DNA of 64,000 nucleotides from an uncultured Granulosicoccaceae bacterium (GTDB lineage Bacteria; Pseudomonadota; Gammaproteobacteria; Granulosicoccales; Granulosicoccaceae). The stretch is taken from positions 1-64,000 of the forward strand of contig CALLMF010000041.1 in the NCBI GenBank assembly GCA_938006335.1, given 5' to 3'. Below, piece by piece: positions 35,686-44,068 of the stretch. A program made the position numbers and the translations under genes. Each line of letters starts with the position of its first letter. The stretch's first letter is position 1. Below the pieces are notes generated by a model that saw only the letters and a program-made list of their open reading frames with translations, was not told the DNA's origin and ran no database searches.

Positions 35686-37118
35686 CCATCGACGTACCGT
35701 TCATCACTGGTATTGCCTGGGTTTTTTCCACGGCCTTTCTCGTCGTCGGTTTTCGTCGCATGACGTCTCTGAGCAGTGCGCGCCGAGGAGTGGTCAGTGC
35801 GACCCTCGGCATGGCGCTCGCGGTCGCAGCCTCCTTGCTGCTGGTGTTCGGCGGGCTGAACCTGACCCTGGCGCTCGTTGCCATGTTGTTTGGTGCTGGT
35901 ATCGCCGTGCTGCTGACAGGCTCTGCAAAGGCATCGGAATCGGTGCGCCTGATTGCGCTGGTCAATGCCTTTGGCGGTGGGGCAGCGGCGGTCACTGCCG
36001 CCTCTCACCTGATTACTGATCGCAGTGCCGACGCGGATGGTGCGCTTGGCGGTGTCGGTACCGCCTTGCTGGCCAACGTATCGCTGGGGCCGAGCTTGTC
36101 GGTGGCGGGCCTGCTGTTTGGTGCTGTGGTGTGTGGTGGCTCGTTTGTGGCCTGGCGACGTCTGAGTACCGGCGACACCACGCGCACAAGCTTTGCGTCT
36201 CGACAGACGGCCTATATCGCCAATGCCGCCCTGCTGTTGTTGCTGGCCTTGATCCTTGGCGCGTCCAGCAGTCCACATCCGGTGCTGTTGACGATATTCG
36301 CCGCGGCGGCCTTGGCCTTCGGCGTGTCGATGAGCTTGCCCATTGCCAGCAGCGACATGCCCGTATTGATTGCGCTGTACAACGCGCTGGCAGGGCTTGC
36401 GGTGGGCCTGGACGGTCTTGTGCTGGATCATCCGCCGATGATCGTCGCCGGTGCCATGGTGTTTGCTGCGGGTTCCTTGCTGACGACCTTGACCGCGCGC
36501 CACATGAATCGTCGGCTCAGCGACATCATGTACTCAGGATTCGGCATTGAACGCGGCGATACCAGTGTCAGTGCTGATCCGGATCAGATGAACCCGATTG
36601 ATGCCTCGGAAGCAGCCATATCACTCGGATATGCCGATCAAGTGGTCGTGGTGCCGGGCTACGGCATGGCGATCTCGCAGGCCCAGCACAAGTTGCGTGA
36701 GCTCACCCAGTTGCTGTCCGATCGCCAGGTGAACACCCGCTTTGCCATCCATCCCGTCGCCGGGCGCCTTCCCGGACACATGAACATCCTGCTGGCCGAA
36801 GCCGGGGTCCCTTACGAGCAGATCGTGGACGCCAGCGACATCAACTCGGAATTCGACAGCGTGGATGTGGCGCTCGTGGTGGGCGCTGATGACATCGTCA
36901 ATCCCATCGCTCGTGATGGCGCCGGCAGCGAACTGGAGGGTCTCAACATCGTCGAGGTGGACCGCGCCAAGCGCGTCATCGTGCTGCGACGAGGGGATGG
37001 AATCGGCCACTCCGGGCTCGATAACCCGCTGATGGTTGCGCCTCGCACGCGGGTAATGTTCGGGGATGCTGGCGAGTCGCTCGATGCGCTGATCGCCGAG
37101 GTCAAGACGCTCGACTGA
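35682..37118 (+). CDS. pntB: NAD(P) transhydrogenase subunit beta
   Basis: This 478-residue protein has an N-terminal membrane domain of about eight to nine helices and a C-terminal NADP(H)-binding domain III. Domain III shows VVVVPGYGMAISQAQHKLRE, AIHPVAGRLPGHMNILLAEA, and VVGADDIVNPIA. With PntAA and PntAB it couples proton influx to NADPH formation in the inner membrane. A GC-rich near-palindrome spans its stop codon (37112-37131) but has no U-run. Confidence 0.95.
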   Translation: MTIDVPFITGIAWVFSTAFLVVGFRRMTSLSSARRGVVSATLGMALAVAASLLLVFGGLNLTLALVAMLFGAGIAVLLTGSAKASESVRLIALVNAFGGGAAAVTAASHLITDRSADADGALGGVGTALLANVSLGPSLSVAGLLFGAVVCGGSFVAWRRLSTGDTTRTSFASRQTAYIANAALLLLLALILGASSSPHPVLLTIFAAAALAFGVSMSLPIASSDMPVLIALYNALAGLAVGLDGLVLDHPPMIVAGAMVFAAGSLLTTLTARHMNRRLSDIMYSGFGIERGDTSVSADPDQMNPIDASEAAISLGYADQVVVVPGYGMAISQAQHKLRELTQLLSDRQVNTRFAIHPVAGRLPGHMNILLAEAGVPYEQIVDASDINSEFDSVDVALVVGADDIVNPIARDGAGSELEGLNIVEVDRAKRVIVLRRGDGIGHSGLDNPLMVAPRTRVMFGDAGESLDALIAEVKTLD

Positions 37119-37491
37119 CCGTGGTCGGTCGGACCCGCCGGGAATCGTTGCGCAGGACCCGCATTGCTACTGGATTGGTGGGTCGATTCGTCGTGTTTCT
37201 GACGCGGTCTGCGCCCGATTTCACCCAAAATCTCCATTGTTTATGCACACGAGCAAAAAGCGCTTGCCGGACTCGTAAGGTTCGTGTAGATGACGGAGAT
37301 GTGAATGAGAAAGGTCCGCTAAGTATATGTAATTGTTGGAAATATACGAATTGGTCAAAAATTGCACACTTGGTGAGATATCAGGCGTCTCCATGCTTCG
37401 AGGCAGAATTCCCGAATGTATTCACAGGGTTTTCCACAGATTGTGTGGATAACGGGGATAACGTTTCGAGCGTCTTTAGAGTCGCGCAAGA
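37119..37491. promoter_or_regulatory. Gene-free region with DnaA-box-like cluster and AT-rich stretch
   Basis: This 373-base region before priA holds TTATGCACA (37241-37249, an exact TTATNCACA match). It also holds GTATTCACA (37418-37426) and TTTTCCACA (37430-37438), each one mismatch from consensus, and TGTGGATAA (37444-37452, exact on the minus strand). The last two form an almost perfect inverted repeat with a five-base spacer. Bases ~37315-37372 are A/T-rich. This resembles a DnaA-binding regulatory site or a small origin-like module. It must also contain the priA promoter. Confidence 0.5.
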
Positions 37492-39738
37492 ATGGTAGTC
37501 GAGGACGCCGTAAATTCCAGCGCTGAGGCCGCTGAATCGCAGGTTTTCGTTCAGGTCGCAGTGCCTACGCCGGTCGCCCGGTGTTTTGACTATCGATGGC
37601 CTTCTGACGAGACGCCTCCAGTGCCTGGCGCAAGGGTGGTCGTCTCCTTCGCGCGACGGCGCCTGGTCGGTGTGGTCGTCGCATCCGCGAGCCACTCGAG
37701 CGTGCCAAGCGAACGTCTCAAGCGCGTCACGGAAGTCATTGACCGAGAGGCGGTGCTGTCTGCGGATCTGCTTTCGCTGTTGAGCTGGGCTGCAAGCTAC
37801 TACCACCACCCGATCGGCGAGGTGATGGCGGCCGCGCTGCCGCGTGCGCTGCGGCTTGGGGCGCCGGCCGAGATCACGCAGCGCGAGACCTTCTCGCTGA
37901 ATGAGCCATTGGAGGAGATTCTGCCGACGCTCGGGCGAGCTCCGGTGCAGCGTCAGCTCGTGCAGAGGCTGGCGTCCGCCAGTGGTTGTGACTCCACGGT
38001 GCTGTCCACGATCAGCGCGCGTTGGCGGACATCGCTCGCGCCTCTTATTGAGCGAGGGGTGGTGGCTGTCGAGCACAGCATGTCGCTGCCGTCGAACGGC
38101 GCGACCGATCACGGGCCGGCATTGGAAGGTGAGCAGGCGCTCGCGCGTGATGCGGTGATCGAATCGTTTGGCCAACAGAAAACGCTGGTGCTCAACGGCG
38201 TCACGGGCAGCGGCAAGACCGAGGTCTACCTACAGGCGATAGAAGCGGTGCGCAAGGGTGGGAAACAAGCACTGGTGCTGGTGCCCGAGATCTCGCTGAC
38301 GCCACAGCTTATGGGTCGATTTGCCGCGCGACTCGACGGCTGTCTTGTCAGTCTGCACTCCGGCCTCAACGATACCGAACGCGGACAGGCCTGGTTACTC
38401 GCCGCTCAAGGGCATGCCGATGTTGTCGTGGGTACGCGCTCGGCCGTGCTGGTGCCGCTGCCGCGTCTGGGGCTTGTCATCGTGGATGAAGAGCACGACG
38501 GCTCGTTCAAGCAACAGGATGGGTTTCGCTACCACGCGCGTGATCTTGCGCTGATGCGTTCTCGCGACTGTCAGTGTCCGGTCGTCCTCGGCAGTGCCAC
38601 ACCCTCGTTCGAGACCTTGCGTAACGTGACGCTCGGGCGGTTCACCGAGCTGCGCCTGAGCGTGCGGGCCACCGGTGCACCACCGCCATCACTCGCCTTG
38701 CTCGACATACGGCGTCGGCCCTTGGTCGAAGGCATGAGCGATCGTTTGCTCGACACGATCGCCCAGCATCTCGAAGCAGGTGGACAGGCTATGGTGTTCA
38801 TCAACCGTCGAGGCTTTGCACCTACGCTGTTGTGTAATGACTGTGGTGCCGCCGCCGATTGCGCGCGTTGTGATGCCCACATGACCGTGCATGCCGCGTC
38901 CGGTTGCCTGCGCTGTCACCACTGCGGTGCCGACCGCGCGATGCCTACCGCCTGCGAGAGTTGTGGATCGATTCATCTCGATCGCGTGGGCTATGGCACC
39001 GAGCGTATTGCCAGAGCGCTTGCCGAGGCTTTTCCCGATATCGAGATCGCGCGGATCGACCGCGACAGCACGCGGCGTCGTGGCGCACTGGAGGAGCAGC
39101 TCGACCGGGCTGTCAGCGGGCGGGCGCGATTGCTGGTCGGTACCCAGATGCTCGCCAAGGGGCATCACTTCCCGGCGCTGACCCTTGTGGGCATTCTTGA
39201 TGCGGATCGTGGACTCTTTGGCATCGACTTCCGCTCGCTCGAGAACATGGGGCAATTGATTCTTCAGGTTGCCGGGCGCGCCGGTCGAGAAAGCACGCCG
39301 GGCACGGTGCTCATCCAGACGCGTAATCCCGACAACCCGATGTTGCAGACACTCGTCAGCGATGGCTATGACACCTTCGCTACGCATGCGCTTGATGAAC
39401 GGCGTGTGGCGAACTGGCCGCCCTACAGCTTTGTGGCGCTGATCAGGGCAGAGGCGGTCAATGACCGACAGCCACTCGATTTTCTCGACACCGTCGCTGC
39501 GTTTCTTGTCGCCGACATGCAAACACGTGAGGCCGATGGTCAGATCGATCTACTGGGGCCAGCGCCGGCCCCGATGGAACGGCTCGCTGGAAAGTTTCGC
39601 GCACGGCTTCTGCTGCAAAGCGAGTCACGCGCGCATCTGCACGAAGCCTTGGCGAGACTCGCTTCAGTGATCGATGCGCTCGAGGGTGCCCGATTGGTGC
39701 GCTGGTCGATAGATGTGGACCCGGTGGATCTCTTCTGA
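37492..39738 (+). CDS. priA: Primosomal protein N' (replication restart helicase)
   Basis: This 748-residue superfamily 2 helicase restarts stalled forks by loading DnaB through PriB/DnaT or PriC. It has the N-terminal 3'-end-binding region (VPTPVARCFDYRWP), Walker A GVTGSGKTEVYLQ (~236), the DEEH box in VIVDEEHDGSFKQQDG (~331) and a Zn region with eight cysteines from CNDCGAAADCARC to CESCG. A helicase C half follows (ILDADRGLFGIDFRS, LILQVAGRAGRE). Length is normal. priA followed by argS and a SPOR protein is the Pseudomonas order. The DnaA-box cluster lies directly upstream. Confidence 0.96.
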   Translation: MVVEDAVNSSAEAAESQVFVQVAVPTPVARCFDYRWPSDETPPVPGARVVVSFARRRLVGVVVASASHSSVPSERLKRVTEVIDREAVLSADLLSLLSWAASYYHHPIGEVMAAALPRALRLGAPAEITQRETFSLNEPLEEILPTLGRAPVQRQLVQRLASASGCDSTVLSTISARWRTSLAPLIERGVVAVEHSMSLPSNGATDHGPALEGEQALARDAVIESFGQQKTLVLNGVTGSGKTEVYLQAIEAVRKGGKQALVLVPEISLTPQLMGRFAARLDGCLVSLHSGLNDTERGQAWLLAAQGHADVVVGTRSAVLVPLPRLGLVIVDEEHDGSFKQQDGFRYHARDLALMRSRDCQCPVVLGSATPSFETLRNVTLGRFTELRLSVRATGAPPPSLALLDIRRRPLVEGMSDRLLDTIAQHLEAGGQAMVFINRRGFAPTLLCNDCGAAADCARCDAHMTVHAASGCLRCHHCGADRAMPTACESCGSIHLDRVGYGTERIARALAEAFPDIEIARIDRDSTRRRGALEEQLDRAVSGRARLLVGTQMLAKGHHFPALTLVGILDADRGLFGIDFRSLENMGQLILQVAGRAGRESTPGTVLIQTRNPDNPMLQTLVSDGYDTFATHALDERRVANWPPYSFVALIRAEAVNDRQPLDFLDTVAAFLVADMQTREADGQIDLLGPAPAPMERLAGKFRARLLLQSESRAHLHEALARLASVIDALEGARLVRWSIDVDPVDLF

Positions 39739-39870
39739 ACGTGTTTGTTGAAGGGCCGGGGTGCAGCGCAGTGCTAAACTCTCGCCACTCTGCAAGTCGG
39801 CGCCCCCGCGCTTGTGTTCCCCGCCTCGCAGTTTCGCTGAGGTCGACATTATCAAGCTGACAGACCACCA

Positions 39871-41643
39871 GTGAAAACGCGACTTGAAGAACAGCTCGCC
39901 GACGCACTCGCGACGCTGAAATCCGACGGCCTGGTGCCGCCCGACGTCGCACCCGCGATCGCGGTAACGCGCACCAAGGACCCGACGCACGGGGACTTCG
40001 CCTCCAATCTCGCGATGCAACTGGCCAAACCCGCCGGGCGCAAACCGCGCGATGTTGCCGAAGCCCTGATCGCGGCGCTGCCGAGCTCAGCTGAGGTGCG
40101 CGACGTTGTCATCGCAGGGCCCGGTTTCATCAACTTCTTTGTCAGCGACGCGACCCAGGCAGACGTTGTGCGCCGCGTGCTCGATGACGGCGAGCAGTAC
40201 GGGCGGTCGCAGGTGGGTGCCGGCAAGCGAGTGCAGGTCGAGTTCGTCTCTGCCAACCCGACCGGTCCGCTGCATGTTGGCCATGGCCGTGGCGCTGCCC
40301 TCGGAGCCACCATTGCCAACTTGCTGGACGCGGCGGGCTTTGATGTACAGCGCGAGTACTACGTCAACGATGCCGGGCGACAGATGAGCATCCTCGCCTT
40401 GAGCGTGTGGCTGCGCTACCTCGAAAAGGGCGGCGCGACGTTCGCCTTTCCGTCCAACGGCTATCGCGGTGAATACGTGCACGACATCGCCGCTGCGCTT
40501 CGCAGCGAGGTCGGTAGTGACCTGGAGCGAGATACGACGGCGCTGTTCAGCGGCGTCACCGACGATGAAACGGTTGCTGCTGACGGCAGCACTTCCGGTG
40601 ACAAGGAGGCGCATGTCGACGAGCTGATCGAGGCAGCGCAAGCAGCCTTGGGTGACAACGCGTGGAAGCTGGTGTTCGATCATGGTCTGGACGCGATCAT
40701 TGCTGACATCCGCGGTGACCTTGCGGACTTTCGCGTCCGCTATGACGAATGGTTCAGCGAACGCTCCATCGAGGGAGATGTCGCCACCGTGGTCGAGCGT
40801 CTCGACAAGGCCGGACATCTGTACAAGCAGGACGGCTCGACCTGGTTTCGCTCGACCGCCTTTGGTGATGACAAGGACCGGGTGGTCGTGCGCAGTGACG
40901 GACGCACCACCTACTTCGCCTCCGATATCGCATACATCGACAACAAGCTCGCGCGTGGCTTTGACCAGGTGCTGTATGTGTTCGGCGCGGATCATCACGG
41001 CTACGTCGTGCGCATGCAGGCGGCCTGCGAGGCGCTGGGGCATGACCCGAAGCGGCTCGAGTTCCTGCTGATCCAGTTTGCGATTCTCTACCGGGGTGGC
41101 GAGCGGGTGCCCATGTCGACGCGGTCCGGCTCCTTCGTGACGCTGCGCGAACTGCGAGAAGAAGTCGGCGCGGATGCCGCTCGCTGGTTCTATGTGATGC
41201 GTCGGTATCAACAGCATCTGGACTTCGACCTGGATCTTGCCAAGTCGCGCTCCAACGAAAATCCCGTGTACTACGTGCAGTACGCCCATGCGCGAATCTG
41301 CAGCGTGATGCGCGAGCTCGATAACAAGGGGCTGAGCTTCGACCAGGCTGCAGGGCTAGCGACGCTCGATCGACTCGTCGAACCTCAGGAGGCTGATCTA
41401 CTGACTCTGCTAGCGACCTGGCCTGAATTGCTGGAGCGCGCGGCACTGACACGGGAGCCCCATCAGGTCACGGGATACTTGCGTGACCTCGCGAATGGTC
41501 TACACACTTACTACAACAGTCACAAGTTCCTGGTTGAAGACGACGCTCTTCGCCAAGCCCGGTTGAGCCTGCTCTGCGCAGTACGGCAAGTCCTGGTGAA
41601 CGGCCTGACGCTTATCGATGTGTCGACCCCCGAGGTTATGTAG
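39871..41643 (+). CDS. argS: Arginyl-tRNA synthetase
   Basis: This class I synthetase charges tRNA-Arg. It has 590 residues and starts with GTG at 39871 (KTRLEEQLADALATL). The signature SANPTGPLHVGHGRG carries the HIGH-type HVGH near residue 135, and the degenerate KMSKS equivalent is PMSTRSG. The C-terminal anticodon-binding domain has ARICSVMRE and HTYYNSHKFL. It lies 132 bases after priA. The SPOR gene starts two bases after its stop. Confidence 0.96.
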   Translation: MKTRLEEQLADALATLKSDGLVPPDVAPAIAVTRTKDPTHGDFASNLAMQLAKPAGRKPRDVAEALIAALPSSAEVRDVVIAGPGFINFFVSDATQADVVRRVLDDGEQYGRSQVGAGKRVQVEFVSANPTGPLHVGHGRGAALGATIANLLDAAGFDVQREYYVNDAGRQMSILALSVWLRYLEKGGATFAFPSNGYRGEYVHDIAAALRSEVGSDLERDTTALFSGVTDDETVAADGSTSGDKEAHVDELIEAAQAALGDNAWKLVFDHGLDAIIADIRGDLADFRVRYDEWFSERSIEGDVATVVERLDKAGHLYKQDGSTWFRSTAFGDDKDRVVVRSDGRTTYFASDIAYIDNKLARGFDQVLYVFGADHHGYVVRMQAACEALGHDPKRLEFLLIQFAILYRGGERVPMSTRSGSFVTLRELREEVGADAARWFYVMRRYQQHLDFDLDLAKSRSNENPVYYVQYAHARICSVMRELDNKGLSFDQAAGLATLDRLVEPQEADLLTLLATWPELLERAALTREPHQVTGYLRDLANGLHTYYNSHKFLVEDDALRQARLSLLCAVRQVLVNGLTLIDVSTPEVM

Positions 41644-41644
41644 C

Positions 41645-42226
41645 GTGGCGACCGAGCCTGCCAATACCCGATTCTTTGTCCTGGCTCTCGGCCTGCTCGT
41701 GGGCTTCGTCATCGGCTTTGTCATGTTGCTGTCGCGTCTACCTGTAGACAGCGCGCTGGTTGACGTACGTGCCGTTGAAGCCCCACTGGCGACCGAGACC
41801 TACGAGTTCTACACCGTGCTCCCCGAAGAGCGGCCGGACAATCCGGTCGTGACCCTAGCCGCCGCGCCGGCACCCGAGCGAATCATCCAGCCCGCGACAC
41901 GCGTCGTCCCTGGCAACGTGCAAAGCATTACCGGCCGCGGCCTCGCTGCCGAAAGCTACGCGGAGATCCCCGCCTCCAGCCTCGGTCAGGAGTCCTACTA
42001 CCTCCAGGCCGGCAACTTCCGCGAACCCGGTGACGCCGAACGCGCCCGCGCCACGGTCCTCCTGCTCGGCCTCGAAGCCTTCATCGTCAGCCGACAAGAC
42101 CCCAACGGCGCCACCGGCCATCGCGTACGCGTCGGCCCCTTCTTCGACCAGAACCGCCTCGTCGAAGCCAAGCAACGCCTCCGCGCCGCCAACATCCGCT
42201 ACGACATCATCCGCGTCACCGGCTAA
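41645..42226 (+). CDS. SPOR-domain membrane protein (FtsN-like)
   Basis: This 193-residue bitopic protein has a short cytoplasmic start, one hydrophobic helix (FFVLALGLLVGFVIGFVMLL), a periplasmic linker and a C-terminal SPOR domain. The SPOR domain starts at SYYLQAGNFREPGDAERARA and includes GHRVRVGPFFDQNRLVEA. SPOR domains bind septal glycan strands lacking stem peptides. Its place after priA-argS matches the FtsN-like gene of Pseudomonas, which normally precedes hslVU; those genes are absent here. GTG at 41645 is the only sensible start. The last ~240 bases are unusually rich in C-ending codons. Confidence 0.85.
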   Translation: MATEPANTRFFVLALGLLVGFVIGFVMLLSRLPVDSALVDVRAVEAPLATETYEFYTVLPEERPDNPVVTLAAAPAPERIIQPATRVVPGNVQSITGRGLAAESYAEIPASSLGQESYYLQAGNFREPGDAERARATVLLLGLEAFIVSRQDPNGATGHRVRVGPFFDQNRLVEAKQRLRAANIRYDIIRVTG

Positions 42227-42230
42227 CCCT

Positions 42231-42330
42231 GGGGTCGGACCACGGTACGTTGTTGTTTTACAAGGATATTCAGTCGCTCAAAGGCCTCTAGAGCCCCTTA
42301 AACGCCGTGTTTTGCCCGGTTTTCAGGGCG
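42231..42330 (+). repeat. Left REP-like end of RAYT-associated segment
   Basis: The segment begins with GGGGTCGGACCACG (42231-42244), four bases after the SPOR gene stop. The same 14 bases occur in inverted orientation at 44055-44068. Further in, GGCC, CCTTAAA, GCC and TGCCC blocks (about 42284-42322) match, with gaps, the reverse complement of the right end. The two ends therefore form imperfect inverted repeats about 100 bases long. The core GGTC-G-GACC is itself palindromic, as expected for REP sequences mobilised by RAYT transposases. Confidence 0.6.
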
Positions 42331-42354
42331 ATTAAGGACTGCGCCGCTTGGAAT

Positions 42355-42984
42355 CTACGGTGCGTCTTGCTGAATCCAGCCCTTGCGTACCGCTTCGTCG
42401 ATCAGCGTTTCGCACTGCGCCCACAGCGCGGCCGAGCCGTCGGCCACGTGTCCGGTTCGGGCGACCATCTGCTTACGCGTGACGCCGAAAGGCGGCCAGG
42501 TCCCACCCTCGGTATGGGCGTTGAGCAGAATGGGTTGAATCCTGTCGAGGGCACGCGCAAACAGCGCATCGGCGGTGTCGCCGGACTCGAACTCGTTCCA
42601 CAGTCTTTCCAGCGCAGTCCCCTGATCAGCGGGTAGCAAAGCGAACAAGCGATTAGCGGCTGCGGCTTCCTTTTTCGATTTGTCGGGGTCTTGCGTAGCG
42701 TGTAGTGGCGTATCGCCCACATCAATCTCGACAACGTCGTGTACCAGCAACATCGTGACGACACGGTCGACATCGACCGGCTGATTGGCATGTTCTGAAA
42801 GTATGCGAGCGAACAGCGCGACGTGCCATGAGTGTTCCGCACTGTTTTCGCGCCGACCACCCGCCGGATCTTCTGCGGTGATCCGATTGGCGCGTTGCAC
42901 CCGCTTCAGCGCATCGATGGCCATCAGGAAGGTGAGCTGATCAGCCAGGCGGTCGCAATGTTGGGGAGTTGTTTCGGGAGCCAT
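42355..42984 (-). CDS. HD-domain 5'-nucleotidase (YfbR/HDDC2-like)
   Basis: This 209-residue metal-dependent phosphohydrolase has the HD motif set ENSAEHSWHVALFARIL and LLVHDVVEIDVGDTP, with a later aspartate in ALDRIQPIL. It resembles YfbR-type deoxyribonucleoside 5'-monophosphatases and human HDDC2. The predicted role is removal of phosphate from nucleotides; the exact substrate is open. The ATG at 42984 (MAPETTPQ) is preferred over 43056. It lies inside the segment bounded by the two REP-like ends, reading away from the transposase gene. Confidence 0.85.
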   Translation of the reverse strand: MAPETTPQHCDRLADQLTFLMAIDALKRVQRANRITAEDPAGGRRENSAEHSWHVALFARILSEHANQPVDVDRVVTMLLVHDVVEIDVGDTPLHATQDPDKSKKEAAAANRLFALLPADQGTALERLWNEFESGDTADALFARALDRIQPILLNAHTEGGTWPPFGVTRKQMVARTGHVADGSAALWAQCETLIDEAVRKGWIQQDAP

Positions 42985-43226
42985 GTGGGCAGTGTAAAAG
43001 CCGTTCAACGCGATGGTATCGGTCGGTCGCGAATAATGTGCGGGGATGATCTGCATCGCCCGAGTGCGGGGGGCGGACTCATTTTTATGTTGGACGTTGT
43101 GGGTTTCAGAGCGATAGCCTGTCGCCAGCTTGATTTTTTAAGCGGTCAAGTGATACAAAGCAAGGTGTTGCAGGAGGCAGCGCCGTCTCACGGAATAAGC
43201 GGCTCAATCGTTCAAGGAGGAACGTC

Positions 43227-43967
43227 ATGGCACCACGTGCTCATAGACATTTTGTCACCGGCCAGGTGTGGCACATCACCCAACGTTGTCACCAGCGAGA
43301 GTTTCTACTCCGCTCGGATATCGATCGGCGTCGATGGGTGTATTGGCTGTACCAAGCGCGCAAGCGATACGGGCTCAGCGTTCTCAACTACGTTGTCACG
43401 CGCAATCATGTGCATCTGCTCGTTCGCGATACGGGTGCGGGCGTGATTGCATCGAGCATGCAGCTGATCTCCGGTAGGACCGCTCAGGAATTCAATTATC
43501 GGCAGGAGCGTCGAGGCGCGTTCTGGGAAGACCGCTATCACGCAACAGCGGTGCAAAGTGATCTGCACCTTGCGCGGTGCCTCGTCTACATCGATCTGAA
43601 TATGGTGCGGGCCGGCGAGGTCGGACATCCTTCGGACTGGAAGCGAGGGGGCTATGCGGAGTTGCAGCAACCGAGGCGCCGGGGTGGTCGGCTGGACTTC
43701 GATGCGTTGATGGAAATCCTCAGATGTGGTTCCTTGCGTGAGCTGCAGCTGGCCCGTTGCTCCTGGGTGGACCAAAAACTCGAAGAAGAACGCTGCCTTG
43801 AGCGCGTCCCCGAGTGGACGGAGTCCCTTGCGGTAGGTTCCTTCCACTACGCACTGTCGATGCTGCGTCAGCTTGCTGGGTCGCACCCCGGGCGCAGCAC
43901 GGCCAACACCTCAATCGGGCATGTGGTGCGTGAACCTGTTGCGCGGTATCAACTTGAACAGGCTTAA
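43227..43967 (+). CDS. REP-associated tyrosine transposase (RAYT, Y1/IS200-like)
   Basis: This 246-residue HUH-family single-strand transposase is of the type that mobilises REP palindromes. The histidine pair is in RNHVHLLVRD (His61, His63) and the probable catalytic tyrosine is in LVYIDLNMVRAG (Tyr121). GAFWEDRYHATAV is a further RAYT hallmark. A strong ribosome site AAGGAGG (43214-43220) precedes the ATG. REP-like inverted sequences flank it and its HD-domain neighbour. The ORF is intact, so it may be active. Confidence 0.9.
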   Translation: MAPRAHRHFVTGQVWHITQRCHQREFLLRSDIDRRRWVYWLYQARKRYGLSVLNYVVTRNHVHLLVRDTGAGVIASSMQLISGRTAQEFNYRQERRGAFWEDRYHATAVQSDLHLARCLVYIDLNMVRAGEVGHPSDWKRGGYAELQQPRRRGGRLDFDALMEILRCGSLRELQLARCSWVDQKLEEERCLERVPEWTESLAVGSFHYALSMLRQLAGSHPGRSTANTSIGHVVREPVARYQLEQA

Positions 43968-43969
43968 CG

Positions 43970-44068
43970 AGCATAAAATCAGGGCAGAAATGGCCATTTA
44001 AGGCGCCATTTGGCCTGTTTTCGAGAACTTTTCCCTGATGAATCAACCGGTTGGCGTGGTCCGACCCC
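43970..44068 (-). repeat. Right REP-like end, entering the hrpA start
   Basis: This is the inverted counterpart of the left end. It contains a 12-base perfect palindrome AAATGGCCATTT (43988-43999) and GGCGCC (44002-44007), and closes with CGTGGTCCGACCCC (44055-44068), the reverse complement of 42231-42244. The last 31 bases overlap the annotated beginning of hrpA, so this end supplies the first codons of that gene if the ATG at 44038 is used. Confidence 0.6.

Noticed and set aside
37112..37131. Terminator after pntB
   Set aside because: The near-palindrome has only a two-base loop with one wobble pair and no U-run, so it is not a convincing intrinsic terminator.
37123..37136. Third REP-like copy (GGTCGGTCGGACCC)
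   Set aside because: It shares only the GGTCGGACC-type core letters in a different arrangement and lacks the full 14-mer, so it is probably chance.
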